This document shows positions 1 through 8,248 of a stretch of 64,000 nt of DNA, piece after piece (the stretch's first letter is position 1; every line of letters begins with the position of its first letter). The stretch lies in the NCBI GenBank assembly GCA_040901795.1, contig JBBDYH010000140.1, positions 13,318 to 77,317 of the forward strand. The letters run 5' to 3'. Origin of the DNA: JBBDYH01 sp040901795 (GTDB taxonomy: Bacteria > Planctomycetota > Planctomycetia > Pirellulales > JALHPA01). The translations under genes and the position numbers were made by a program. The notes beneath the pieces were generated by a model, which saw only the letters and a program-made list of their open reading frames with translations, was not told the DNA's origin and did no database searches.

Positions 1-24
1 CAGCATAACGCGGCAAAGGCCCGT

Positions 25-215
25 TTGCTACCAAGAGATAGGCCCGGAGGGCCGACAGGCAATAGCCCGGCCCGTGAGGGCCGGGAAAGCGCGCGTTTTG
101 ATCGGGTTAGGTCCGGAGGACCGGCACTGCGGCCCGCAAGTGTCGGCCCTTCGGGCCTCGTGTCGAGCTTGGTTGCTTTGTCCCCGGCCTCACGGCCGGG
201 GCTACTTCATGTCGG
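25..215. repeat. Cluster of GC-rich palindromes at left edge
   Basis: Several short palindromes follow each other: gcccggagggc (about 42-53), gcccggcccgtgagggccggg split around 66-86, gtccggaggac (about 111-121), and ccccggcctcacggccgggg (about 182-201). The last is closely related to the palindrome at 990-1010 inside mnmA. No open frame here looks like a protein; the two short frames present are translations of the palindromes. The stretch 1-272 therefore holds only repeats and the 3' flank of mnmA. Confidence 0.6.
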
Positions 216-272
216 TCCTCCGGACTTATCGCGAGCGAATTCGGGCTGCAGCACTGAGCGCGTACATATTAC

Positions 273-1493
273 TCACTCGATCCAGCCGCCGCCCAGCACC
301 CGATCGCCAACGTAACAAACGGCGGCCTGGCCGGGCGCAACGCCGTAGCGCGGCTCATCGAGCCTGACCTCAAAGCGGCCGTCTTCCAGCGGCGTCACGG
401 TGCCCGGCGCCGCGCTGCTGTTGTAGCGGATTTGGACCTCGCACGCGAACGGTGCCTCGGGCTCCTCGATCAGCCAGTTCGCGCGGTTGGCGGTGAACGT
501 AAAGCGCGCAAGCTCGTCACGTCTGCCGACCACAACGCGCCGTGTGCCGGCCTCCAAACGTACGACATACCGTGGCTCGCCAAAGGCAACGCCCAGCCCC
601 TTGCGTTGGCCGATCGTGTAACCTTCGAGGCCCTCGTGCCGGCCGACGACTGTGCCGTCGGTGGTGACAATCTCGCCCGAAGTGTCCTCGTCTCCACGTC
701 GGCGGCGGACGAAGTCGGCATGGTCCCCGCTGGTCACGAAACAAATCTCCTGACTGTCGCGCTTGTCCGCCACGCGGAGACCCATGTTGGCGGCGCTTGC
801 GCGGATCTCCTCTTTCCGATAACCGCCCACCGGCAATAACATTCGTGACAAATACCGCCGTGCGATGCCGAACAACACATACGACTGGTCCTTTCCAGTA
901 TCCACACCGCGAAACAGCTCGGGCGACAGACTCGCTGCAACGCAACTACGAGCTGTTAGCTCGCAGCTATTGGACGATTCGTCCTTTAACCCCGGCCTTC
1001 CGGCCGGGGCTATGCGGGCATAATGCCCCGTCGCCACGTACTCCGCCCCCACGCTGTCGGCGAAGTCGAACAGCTTGCCGAACTTCAGCCAGTTGTTGCA
1101 CATCACGCAAGGGTTCGGCGTCCGGGCGGCGGTGTACTCCTCGACGAAGTAGTCCATGATCCGCCCAAACTCTTGCTGAAAGTCGAGGGCGTAAAACGGG
1201 ATTTCGAGCCGGTCCGCAATGCGGCGGGCGTCGTCGGCATCCGCAGCGCTGCAACAGCCCTGCTTGTGGTCGAGCCGCGTGGAAACGACAGGCAGCAACG
1301 ACGAGGACACGTAGGACGGATTGCCAATCCGTCCTACATCGGATGAGGCCTCTGCCTCCGACGCGCATGCCACCGCGCTCGCTTCGCCATGGCGCATGAA
1401 GACGCCGATCACCTCGTGCCCCTGCTCGCAGAGCAAATGGGCCGCGACGCTGCTATCGACGCCACCCGACATGGCTAAGACGATGCGGGGCAT
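273..1493 (-). CDS. mnmA: tRNA-specific 2-thiouridylase MnmA
   Basis: MnmA transfers sulfur to U34 of Lys, Glu and Gln tRNAs in the cytoplasm using ATP and a persulfide. The PP-loop SGGVDSS is at residues 9-15, the two cysteines of NPCVMCN at 129 and 132, the ATGHYAR motif near 154-160, and the second catalytic cysteine in SQEICFV at 251. The ATG at 1493 is chosen because the PP-loop follows it immediately, as in the family; the frame stays open upstream, but only through sequence with no similarity to MnmA. The protein is 406 residues, longer than the roughly 360-370 usual for the family. The excess falls in two places, about residues 52-70 and 164-190, and both are encoded by palindromic repeats (1311-1337 and 990-1010). 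Identity is secure; whether the two inserts are tolerated is inference. Confidence 0.93.
   Translation of the reverse strand: MPRIVLAMSGGVDSSVAAHLLCEQGHEVIGVFMRHGEASAVACASEAEASSDVGRIGNPSYVSSSLLPVVSTRLDHKQGCCSAADADDARRIADRLEIPFYALDFQQEFGRIMDYFVEEYTAARTPNPCVMCNNWLKFGKLFDFADSVGAEYVATGHYARIAPAGRPGLKDESSNSCELTARSCVAASLSPELFRGVDTGKDQSYVLFGIARRYLSRMLLPVGGYRKEEIRASAANMGLRVADKRDSQEICFVTSGDHADFVRRRRGDEDTSGEIVTTDGTVVGRHEGLEGYTIGQRKGLGVAFGEPRYVVRLEAGTRRVVVGRRDELARFTFTANRANWLIEEPEAPFACEVQIRYNSSAAPGTVTPLEDGRFEVRLDEPRYGVAPGQAAVCYVGDRVLGGGWIE
990..1010. repeat. Palindromic repeat inside mnmA
   Basis: ccccggcc and ggccgggg arms surround a four-base centre. It encodes part of a peptide (around AGRPGLK) that MnmA proteins normally lack, just after ATGHYAR. 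The same palindrome type occurs at about 182-201. Confidence 0.65.
1311..1337. repeat. Perfect palindromic repeat inside mnmA
   Basis: gtaggacggattg at 1311-1323 is the exact reverse complement of 1325-1337, with one central base. On the minus strand it encodes the peptide VGRIGNPSY within the MnmA frame, between the VFMRHGE and HKQGCCSAADA segments. The insertion keeps the frame open. Confidence 0.75.
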
Positions 1494-2620
1494 GAAGTGA
1501 AGGGAGTAGGGGGTAGAGAGTCGGAAGGCAAATTGCAGTCTATGCGTCAGTGAGTGCGCGAACAAGCGGACCTGTTGGAGTTCAGGCTTCAGCCTGCTCC
1601 CTGGGCAGCGCATTGTGATGGATTAACAGCGGCTACAGGGGCAACGCTGCAAACACGGCTCCACCCGCCCGAGGCGGGCGGTGGCCGAGAGATGCAGCGC
1701 GTGCCAGGGATCTGGTTTGCAAACGTCGCTCCACCCCGGCAAGCGGGGGCGGAGGCGAGAGGCGTGACTTGCCCGGACGAATTAGTGCGCATCGGGATTG
1801 GATTTTCGCGAAAATTAATCGAATCACGGATTTTGCGCACTAATTTGGTCGTGGCCGCGGCGGGTGACTTGCCGCAAGGCCTTATGGGAGGCCAGGATCG
1901 AGCGATTGTCTTGCAAAGGGGCCGGGCGAATTGCTGCGCTTTTGTATGCGCCTTATTGCGCAGGAGATAGGGGGCTGCAGACGGCGATAGGGAGATGGAG
2001 AAAGGGGAGTTTTTCATTTGGCGGAGTTGTTGCACAAAAAAGGGGGTTGAGCGGAAAAAACGCCGCGTTGCGAGGCGCTATCCAGTGGTGCTAAGTCTTC
2101 ATGCCAGGATGGTTTATAGCGATGGATTCAGCCGGTGTGGCGGGGAGTTTTTTGCAATTCTGAACGCACTTTGAAGCGAGTGGGGGAAGTGTTTCACGCA
2201 AAGGCGCAACGGCCGCAAAGTACGGACAAGGCCGCCGGTAATATGTCGGCGCACACGCGCGCGACGACGGTGTCGAGTGCATTCGACAGTGGAATGACTT
2301 GTCAATGAGCGAAGAGGCGCGAGCTAGCGCCGCCGTTTGAACACGCGTATACTACCGTGTCTGTCGGCGTTTGTCAAGGCGTTTTTTGGGCCACTGCCGC
2401 CACTGGTGAACGCCGACGGCGGTTCCACTTTTCCCCTTGAGTCCCGGCGGGACGCCGATCATGTAGCCCAGCCCGCGAGTACCGGGTTTGTTCAGAATCA
2501 TTTGGCGGCTATTCCATGCTGCCCGGTGCCGAATCGGATGCACCAGCGTATGTTGCGCGCAAAAAATGGTCCAGAGACGCTGGGTGATCGCTCCCGACTC
2601 CTCTCGCTGTCTGGGCTCGC
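1494..2620. other. Gene-poor stretch with repeats
   Basis: About 1.1 kb between mnmA and the defence-like cassette without a convincing gene. It contains diverged units of the 'cca-ccc-gacaagc-ggg' repeat around 1655-1760 (related to 24132-24605), an inverted repeat at 1780-1845, and a common non-coding segment around 2190-2220 (cacgcaaaggcgcaacggcc). Open frames here on both strands translate repeats and show no protein-like composition. A minus-strand frame at 2352-2630 is the only borderline case. Confidence 0.5.
1780..1845. repeat. Inverted repeat with nested palindrome
   Basis: aattagtgcgc at 1780-1790 is repeated inverted as gcgcactaatt at 1835-1845. Between the arms lies the palindrome attttcgcgaaaat (1802-1815). 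The segment is A+T richer than its surroundings. It could be a cruciform, an operator, or a remnant of a mobile element; nothing adjacent decides which. Confidence 0.55.
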
Positions 2621-3271
2621 TCACGGCCAAATCTTCCTCCGGTCGTCCTCGACATCGACAAGGTGCTCATGCTCCAACGATGGTTTGGAACCGGTAATCA
2701 ATTGATTGTACTTCTGAAACAATTCCGCAATCGTGTCAATCGACGCGTTCAGGTCGCGATAGAAAACTTTTGTTCGAAACCTCTTCTCCTGGGTGTGACC
2801 GATTACCTTGTCAACCAAGGATTTCACCGGTTTCACGGCCCGCTTCAGGCGTCGAATATCCTTGTTAATAACGTTGCGCGGGAACAGGCGAGCGCCGGCT
2901 CTTCCGATAAGTCGATCAAAATCTCGATTCGCGAATCGCTCACGTACGATTTTCCGTTTATAGCCTGCGACAAATCGCTCTCGAGTCAGCAGCTGGTTGT
3001 TAGCAGCCAGCTCATGTAGAAGAACGGCCATAGAGATGACTTCCCAGCGCCGGTTTGGTGGTTCGGCGATTCGGCGAATTGCGGTCGCAGCATATGCGAC
3101 ATAGTTGTTTGCCATCCAGTTGGCCAGGTCGGTGGCTAAGTATTGGTTTGCGGCCGTACGGCCCCACGCCTCTTGGGCCCTCCGGAATACTTCTCGACTC
3201 ACCAAGAGCTGAGCCAAGTCTTCGATTCGCGTGAGAATCGCATTCCAGCGACGAAACAGCGTTGCAGACAT
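2621..3271 (-). CDS. AbiU2/HEPN-like all-helical protein, second gene of RM cassette
   Basis: A 216-residue protein predicted to be almost wholly helical. The order of features resembles AbiU2-domain (HEPN-related) proteins as I know them: an N-terminal 'WGRTAANQYLATDLANWM' like stretch near 36-54, an IRR-LVD-type segment (AIRRIAEPP, about 65-73), a central ERF/DFD segment, then a helix pair ending in VDKVIGHTQEKR (about 152-163) that matches the 'VNK.IAH.D' signature, and a tail helix with KYNQLI. AbiU2 belongs to an abortive phage-infection family. The gene starts 20 bp after the stop of the upstream restriction-methylase on the same strand, so co-transcription is likely. No strong Shine-Dalgarno is visible before the ATG at 3271. 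The family assignment is by eye and moderate; an RNase or toxin role is inference. Confidence 0.6.
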   Translation of the reverse strand: MSATLFRRWNAILTRIEDLAQLLVSREVFRRAQEAWGRTAANQYLATDLANWMANNYVAYAATAIRRIAEPPNRRWEVISMAVLLHELAANNQLLTRERFVAGYKRKIVRERFANRDFDRLIGRAGARLFPRNVINKDIRRLKRAVKPVKSLVDKVIGHTQEKRFRTKVFYRDLNASIDTIAELFQKYNQLITGSKPSLEHEHLVDVEDDRRKIWP

Positions 3272-3291
3272 TGACTCAAATGGATGATTGA

Positions 3292-6200
3292 CTAGGGTGC
3301 CGGCATATCGTCCGCCTGCGCACTTCTAACGCGTCCGACAACAAACCAGCGTTGAAGCGCCTCAAGAATCCGCGTGCGCATTTTCTCGTCGCTCGTGCGG
3401 CTCTCTGTCAACTCGGTAAATCGCGCCATCGCGCGTTCGACGCGCTCATTGACACGGGCTAAGAGTTGAAAACACGGAGCGAGATCCGCGGGCAGCTTTA
3501 TCTCGCCAGTTACTCCTAGTTGTGCTAACCGCGCAACGAGTTCGGTCTGAGCACGATTCGTACATTCGATATGCACCCGCCGAGCCCTGCCAAAATAGAC
3601 CACGTCCGGAGAGAACATCAGGTCGTCAGACAGACTCGCCGGACGCTCCTCAGGAATGATCACTAACGACCGCGACTCGGGGCGTTGACCGACCCACTCG
3701 GCAAGCGGAGTTGCGTCCTCAAGTTCGGCCGCGTCCCAGATATCGGCCGCCAGATCGTGCACGCTGAATCGGCGCGAATTCGATTTGGCGCGCTGCTCCA
3801 TTTTCTCAATCTCAACGACACGAATCTGGCGAAAGTGCTGGGCGGTCGCCTGATAAAGCCGACCCACAAGAACCGCTCGTTCATCAGCATCAGCAACACC
3901 TAGGAGTTCAAACACTGCATCGTCTAATCCGTGTCGATCACGCTGTTCAAGCTCTCTGGCGAATACCAAGGGACCTGCGGCGATTCGTCGCGCGCGTTCG
4001 GGACTGTGGCAGTCCATCAACTGCTCCTCAATGAGTCGGCCTACCTCACGTCGGCTCATGCTGGCCAACGCGTCGGCCATCCGTTCGGCAATTCCAGGTG
4101 AGACATGGCGTGGATCGGGAAGTTCGAGGAGGTTCACGTCTACCACTTCCGTCTTGAGATTCCCCTCAGTGCCAGCATAGCGCCCATAAAATGTTTTGAA
4201 GAGTCCCACAATCGTCGAATTGAGAATCGCGACCAGTGCAGCCGACTTTCGCCGATCGAGAGACACAGGTGCGATATCGAAAAGATTGTGATTACAGATG
4301 AGCCGTTCGGGATTACCAGCGATAATGTGTCGGTACTGCTGCGCCATCGGCCAGAAAGCAATGCCGGGCTTAACAAGCCCAGTGAGGTCGTACCATGGGT
4401 CTCGCGCAGCGCACGTGGAACGCTCCGCGATGGGAACTGCCTTTGATTTCGTCGACGCGAACGCGGTTGTCATGCCGTAGCGAAGATAGCGCCAAGTCCA
4501 CGGCGATTTGGCTTTGAGATCTGGCAGCTCCTCGCTCACCATCAGAACCACACGGTCCAAGTCGGCGGCCCGAATAATGGGCCGGTCCACCTTCATGAGG
4601 CTGTGGACTTCGGGCGCGATGTATTTAGCCTCGATTGGGTGAACCGTGCCGTCGCCTGCTTGAATAATTTTGAGTTTACCGGAGGCTACATCTGATCGGG
4701 GCGCGCCGCCGGTATTGCGACGGAACTCCCGATCTGTTGCATACCGGTCGAGCACCTCGCCAGTGATGTCCTTAGGCATGAAGAACGCATCACAGCCAGT
4801 CTTGACGCCAAAACGAATTGAAGCGATTTCGCCAAGCGCAACGAATCGGTCTCCGTAGCGGCGCATGATCTCGAAGTAAATGTCCGGAGCGCGAACATAG
4901 CGTCCCCACTTTCCGGCTCGATATGGACTTCCTTCAGTCGCACGAATCCCGTTCATTACGTCTTCGGCGGACTCGGTTGTCTCGTCGTCAGCGTCGCCGT
5001 CTTGATCGGCCGCATCTTGTTCCGGCTCGATGTCATCCAGAATTGAGGCGGCTCGAACGCCGTCATTCCACAAGTCGCGTTGTGTCTTAACGATGATCCG
5101 CATGTCGGCGTCGTGATGGTCTGCCGTGGCCCGCAATATGCGCTGCCGCAACGCCTCGATCGAGCGTTGCCGCATCGGTTCGTTCTGCCCTGGTGCGAAG
5201 CCAATGACTTCGGCTAACCTTCGTTCGAAGCGGACGAAGCGAACGATGTTCTCCATGCGTTGCGTTTCGTCATCGCACCGCTGGAGAATTGTCACGCATG
5301 TCTTGACGCGAGCGTCCTCAAACCAGGGCTCGGCAGCGCTCTCCATGATCGCCAAAACACGGAAGTGACGAAGAATCCATCCTTGCAGTGCGAAGCCGTA
5401 TTCCACATCCAGCCACGATGAACTCGTCAGGAACCCAAAGAAGCCATCGTCTTTGAGGAACCGCGCGGCTGCCGGCCAGAAGTAGCAGTGTAGATCGCTG
5501 CGGCCACTCAAACGGAGGTCAGGCCACGCACTCGTAGCAAGTTCAGTGAATTGGGCCTTATCGTCCTTCTCGACCTTTTCTTGTCTTACGTAGGGCGGAT
5601 TGCCGACGATCGCGTCTAGAGCCGGCAATCGAACCGCTGTTTGCCCCCCAGCGCCAATGGGGATGTGACAGAACGCGTCACTCGGTTTGAAGTCGAAGAA
5701 GTTTCGGCGGGCGATGCGCGGGTAATTGGCCTCGTCGTTAATCTCACGTGCCGCAAGATTCAGCGTTGCCAGATGCGCTGGATACAGAGCAATGTCGCAA
5801 CCGAACAATTCACCAATCAAATCAAGGTGGGCGCGACGCGAATCCAAGTTTCGCTTGCGGTAATACGCGCGGACGAGGAAACTTCCGGACCCGCATGCGG
5901 GGTCAAGAACGGCGTCCGATGCCTTGCGGATGCAGAATCCATTGATCAAGTCGACTACGTCATCGCCGGTAAAGTGTTGGCCGTAGCGATGCCTTTCCTC
6001 CGGGCCGATAAGTTTCTGAAAGATCCGGCCCACAACGTCGGACGGAACTTCGCGAAAATCAACAGATTCAATACCCCGTAGGAGACCGCGCCAAGCGTCG
6101 AGGGCGTTGGGCGACTGAAAGACCACTTTGGTCGCCCAATCACGCGCGTCCGGCATAAGCAGCGGTTCGTAATCGCCGCTACGCTCAATGGCGCGCTGAA

Positions 6201-7062
6201 AGAGTCGGTTGAAGGAATCCACCGCTTCGTCTGCCGTCCTGACGGAACTCCGTAGTTCCAGCCTTTGCAAGTCGAGGAAGCGGGCTCGCAGGGCTTTGTA
6301 GAAGATGAGTCGATTGGCCCATACGTAGGCCAAAGTCTTGGCCATGTTATCGATGGCCTTTGCCCACTCTTCATCAGGTGTTCGAACGAAGGTCCAGTCC
6401 TGTTCGGTCATCCAACGCTGGACGCGGAGGTCGAAGGGCCTGCTGCGCCGAGAATGTTCGAGGATGTATGAGCTTGCGAGTTGAACCGGCCAGTTCAAAT
6501 GGCTTTCGAGCGATCGAATAAAGACATCGTCCGGAGGCATCGACCAATCGCGGCGACGGCCGGAGATGATGTCGGCCAAATCGCGCAAGAGGTCAGGGAG
6601 AAAATGCGTCTTGATGAAATTCAGATTGTCTTCGCGCGCGACGTCTTCGGGGTTTGACAAAATACGGCTGAGCCGCCAAGCGCGCACACGACGCTCGAAC
6701 CAGGGCTGATCCCAGAGGGCGCGATCCCAGAGAATAAACTCGTTGACGTTCCAGGTGAAAAAGAACTGGACGCCGGCATCGTCGGCCTTCGCGGCTGCGT
6801 CGGTTGCCAGCTTTTGATTGAACGCAGATTGTCCTTCGCGCGTACCGGGAAGTTTCACCTCGCCACACAGCACGACCCTGCCGTTGCGGTCAAAGAATCG
6901 CAAGTCCTTGCGTCTTCGCCTAGCGGCGCCAGTCCCAAATCCCTCGACGCGCGCCTCAAAGAAAGGAAAGATAGCCGGATTAGTTGCGATGATGCTATTC
7001 GAGCTCGACGCGATTTGCGCGCAAAAATCAACTTCGTGAATTGCCGGTCTTGGTTCAGGCAC
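3292..7062 (-). CDS. Single-chain restriction-methylase (type IIG/IIL-like)
   Basis: A 1256-residue fused nuclease and N6-adenine methyltransferase. Near the N-terminus a D-x(n)-EVK pattern (Asp about 53, Glu-Val-Lys 68-70, in GRVVLCGEVK) fits a PD-(D/E)XK nuclease. A helical linker follows, then RYGQHFTG (about 359-366), SAM-binding motif I DPACGSGSF (387-395) and catalytic motif IV NPPY (488-491). The region from about 730 to 1000 (ALGEIASIRFGVKTGCDAFF onwards) looks like the target-recognition domain. The start is GTG at 7062 because GGAGGA lies 9 bases upstream; a longer frame from TTG at 7092 would place that site inside the gene. Length and domain order fit type IIG/IIL enzymes. BREX PglX is an alternative, but no other BREX gene is present. 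The downstream AbiU2-like gene forms a cassette with it. Confidence 0.85.
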   Translation of the reverse strand: MPEPRPAIHEVDFCAQIASSSNSIIATNPAIFPFFEARVEGFGTGAARRRRKDLRFFDRNGRVVLCGEVKLPGTREGQSAFNQKLATDAAAKADDAGVQFFFTWNVNEFILWDRALWDQPWFERRVRAWRLSRILSNPEDVAREDNLNFIKTHFLPDLLRDLADIISGRRRDWSMPPDDVFIRSLESHLNWPVQLASSYILEHSRRSRPFDLRVQRWMTEQDWTFVRTPDEEWAKAIDNMAKTLAYVWANRLIFYKALRARFLDLQRLELRSSVRTADEAVDSFNRLFQRAIERSGDYEPLLMPDARDWATKVVFQSPNALDAWRGLLRGIESVDFREVPSDVVGRIFQKLIGPEERHRYGQHFTGDDVVDLINGFCIRKASDAVLDPACGSGSFLVRAYYRKRNLDSRRAHLDLIGELFGCDIALYPAHLATLNLAAREINDEANYPRIARRNFFDFKPSDAFCHIPIGAGGQTAVRLPALDAIVGNPPYVRQEKVEKDDKAQFTELATSAWPDLRLSGRSDLHCYFWPAAARFLKDDGFFGFLTSSSWLDVEYGFALQGWILRHFRVLAIMESAAEPWFEDARVKTCVTILQRCDDETQRMENIVRFVRFERRLAEVIGFAPGQNEPMRQRSIEALRQRILRATADHHDADMRIIVKTQRDLWNDGVRAASILDDIEPEQDAADQDGDADDETTESAEDVMNGIRATEGSPYRAGKWGRYVRAPDIYFEIMRRYGDRFVALGEIASIRFGVKTGCDAFFMPKDITGEVLDRYATDREFRRNTGGAPRSDVASGKLKIIQAGDGTVHPIEAKYIAPEVHSLMKVDRPIIRAADLDRVVLMVSEELPDLKAKSPWTWRYLRYGMTTAFASTKSKAVPIAERSTCAARDPWYDLTGLVKPGIAFWPMAQQYRHIIAGNPERLICNHNLFDIAPVSLDRRKSAALVAILNSTIVGLFKTFYGRYAGTEGNLKTEVVDVNLLELPDPRHVSPGIAERMADALASMSRREVGRLIEEQLMDCHSPERARRIAAGPLVFARELEQRDRHGLDDAVFELLGVADADERAVLVGRLYQATAQHFRQIRVVEIEKMEQRAKSNSRRFSVHDLAADIWDAAELEDATPLAEWVGQRPESRSLVIIPEERPASLSDDLMFSPDVVYFGRARRVHIECTNRAQTELVARLAQLGVTGEIKLPADLAPCFQLLARVNERVERAMARFTELTESRTSDEKMRTRILEALQRWFVVGRVRSAQADDMPAP

Positions 7063-7071
7063 TAGCGCAGT

Positions 7072-7077
7072 TCCTCC
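7072..7077 (-). promoter_or_regulatory. Shine-Dalgarno site fixing the GTG start of the restriction-methylase
   Basis: tcctcc on the plus strand reads GGAGGA on the coding strand, 9 bases before GTG at 7060-7062. It decides the start against the upstream TTG at 7092. Confidence 0.6.
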
Positions 7078-7166
7078 GTGGAATGAGACCAAGTTCGAAG
7101 ATATCGACCTATTGACCGTTCCACCAGGGCAACAAAACTGGTTGGCGGCTCCTGCCGAGCTACATC

Positions 7167-7375
7167 ATGGCCGCGATTTTTCCCATAGCTGGAGCAATCG
7201 TGGTTCTCAAAGGAACGATCAAGAACGGCGTGGTCGTGCTTGACAAGAGGCCTGTCTTGCCAGACGGGATGCCGTGCAAGTCGCCGTGAGCTCGATCGCC
7301 GCAGAACCTACGCTCGGCCAAAGCCTGATGAAGTTTGCCGAGATGGTAGCCAACTTGTCCCCGACCAACAGCGCC
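7167..7375 (+). pseudogene. Decayed antitoxin-like gene (DUF104/AF2212-like)
   Basis: From about 7202 the plus strand reads LKGTIKNGVVVLDKRPVLPDGMP, which is the characteristic beginning of small antitoxin-like proteins (KGTI.NG.V.LD...LPDG). That frame ends at TGA 7287-7289. The expected continuation, VQVAV...TLGQSLMKFAEMVANLSP, is found in the next frame starting at 7274. A single missing base after ccg at about 7273 accounts for the shift. The usual NHDHYL-type ending is not recognisable, so the 3' part has decayed too. No PIN-domain toxin partner is next to it. It most likely represents a dead toxin-antitoxin remnant beside the restriction cassette. Confidence 0.5.
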
Positions 7376-7834
7376 GTTCGATTCGACAATGCTTTCCGCC
7401 GCCCGTCTTGCAGCGCTTGGCTGCCGCCTCGCCCGCCGCGTGGCACAAAAACTCCGCTTGACATTGTATCGTTGATAGTGTATTAAGTTACACATACTGT
7501 CGGCCGACCAGTCCAGGCCCCATTTCTGCTCTCGCAAGCTCGCCCTGAGCTTGTCGAAGAGAGGTACTGTCTCTCACTTCACGCGCTTCCCGTCCCCGCG
7601 CCCGCTACGCGTCGGCCCTGGGCCGCCAATCTGGAACCTTAAACTTTGAACCTTGAACGGGAGCCGCACCCAGCGCCAACAATTCTTGCTCGCGCCAAAA
7701 ATACAACTGACTACGCTCCAAACACTTCCGCACATCGACCGCCCCAAAACCGCCCAATTTCTGACGCTTGTTTCGCGGCCGCATCGCCTTACACTGGAAT
7801 AAATCCATTCGCCGGTGTCTCTTAGGATCAGCCC
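7376..7834. other. Intergenic stretch with dispersed repeat fragments
   Basis: Contains a gctcgccctgagcttgtcgaag segment (about 7540-7560) and a cctt-aaact-ttgaacc-ttgaac tandem-like stretch (7635-7658), both of the dispersed non-coding type. A weak minus-strand coding candidate is listed separately. Confidence 0.5.
7605..7808 (-). CDS. Possible small protein, unknown
   Basis: A 67-residue frame starting at ATG 7808: MDLFQCKAMRPRNKRQKLGG, then a charged helix-like middle (DVRKCLERSQLYFWREQELL) and a C-terminal part that runs through a repeat segment (VQGSKFKVPDW). It lies divergent to the gene at 7835. No family is recognised. The first 45 residues have protein-like composition, but the last 20 are repeat-derived and no clear ribosome-binding site is seen, so this may be chance. 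Confidence 0.25.
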   Translation of the reverse strand: MDLFQCKAMRPRNKRQKLGGFGAVDVRKCLERSQLYFWREQELLALGAAPVQGSKFKVPDWRPRADA

Positions 7835-8248
7835 GTGTACCGTTTCCTGCCCGAACCCACGAACCCCTACCAATCGCCCGGGTGGGCCGCCGACGCGCGT
7901 GGCAAGCTTGGCTGGCTCGTCATGCTGGCGATCCTCTGGCCGATCGTGATGGCCGCCGTCGGCAGCATTATCGGCTATTTCCTGGGCCGACTTGCGCCAG
8001 AAGACATGGATCAGCGGATCTGGAATCCGGGGACGACGGCCTTGGGCGGCGCCGCCGTCTTTGCATTGATAGGAATCGTCATCGGACTACGCAAGGCGTC
8101 GATGCTTCGCCGGCAGCTCGAGGAGATTCACCTGCGCCGGGAGGAATTGCGGCAAGAGATGGAGCGCCGGCGTGCCGACGGGAGCGGTAAAACCGGCCGC
8201 GGCCGGAGCGAGAGCAACGATTGGGCGCCCGACGGGCGTGCGCCATGA
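7835..8248 (+). CDS. Small membrane protein with C-terminal coiled coil
   Basis: 137 residues. A proline-rich start (PEPTNPYQSPG) precedes two hydrophobic segments, about residues 25-50 (GWLVMLAILWPIVMAAVGSI) and 70-90 (ALGGAAVFALIGIVIGLR), then a charged helix (about 92-115, RRQLEEIHLRREELRQEMER) of coiled-coil character. The stop codon overlaps the start of the ABC ATPase by ATGA at 8245-8248, so translation is probably coupled and the protein may serve the same membrane system. No named family is recognised. Confidence 0.75.
   Translation: MYRFLPEPTNPYQSPGWAADARGKLGWLVMLAILWPIVMAAVGSIIGYFLGRLAPEDMDQRIWNPGTTALGGAAVFALIGIVIGLRKASMLRRQLEEIHLRREELRQEMERRRADGSGKTGRGRSESNDWAPDGRAP

Noticed and set aside
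1589..2035. Minus-strand frame of about 148 residues after mnmA
   Set aside because: It runs through repeat units and the A+T-rich inverted repeat and shows no protein-like pattern.
2352..2630. Possible 92-residue minus-strand gene overlapping the AbiU2-like stop
   Set aside because: Composition is arginine/proline-rich, no ribosome-binding site or family is seen, and most of the frame mirrors repeat-like sequence.
3292..7062. BREX PglX methylase
   Set aside because: None of the other BREX genes is present, and an N-terminal D...EVK nuclease pattern is seen, which PglX lacks.
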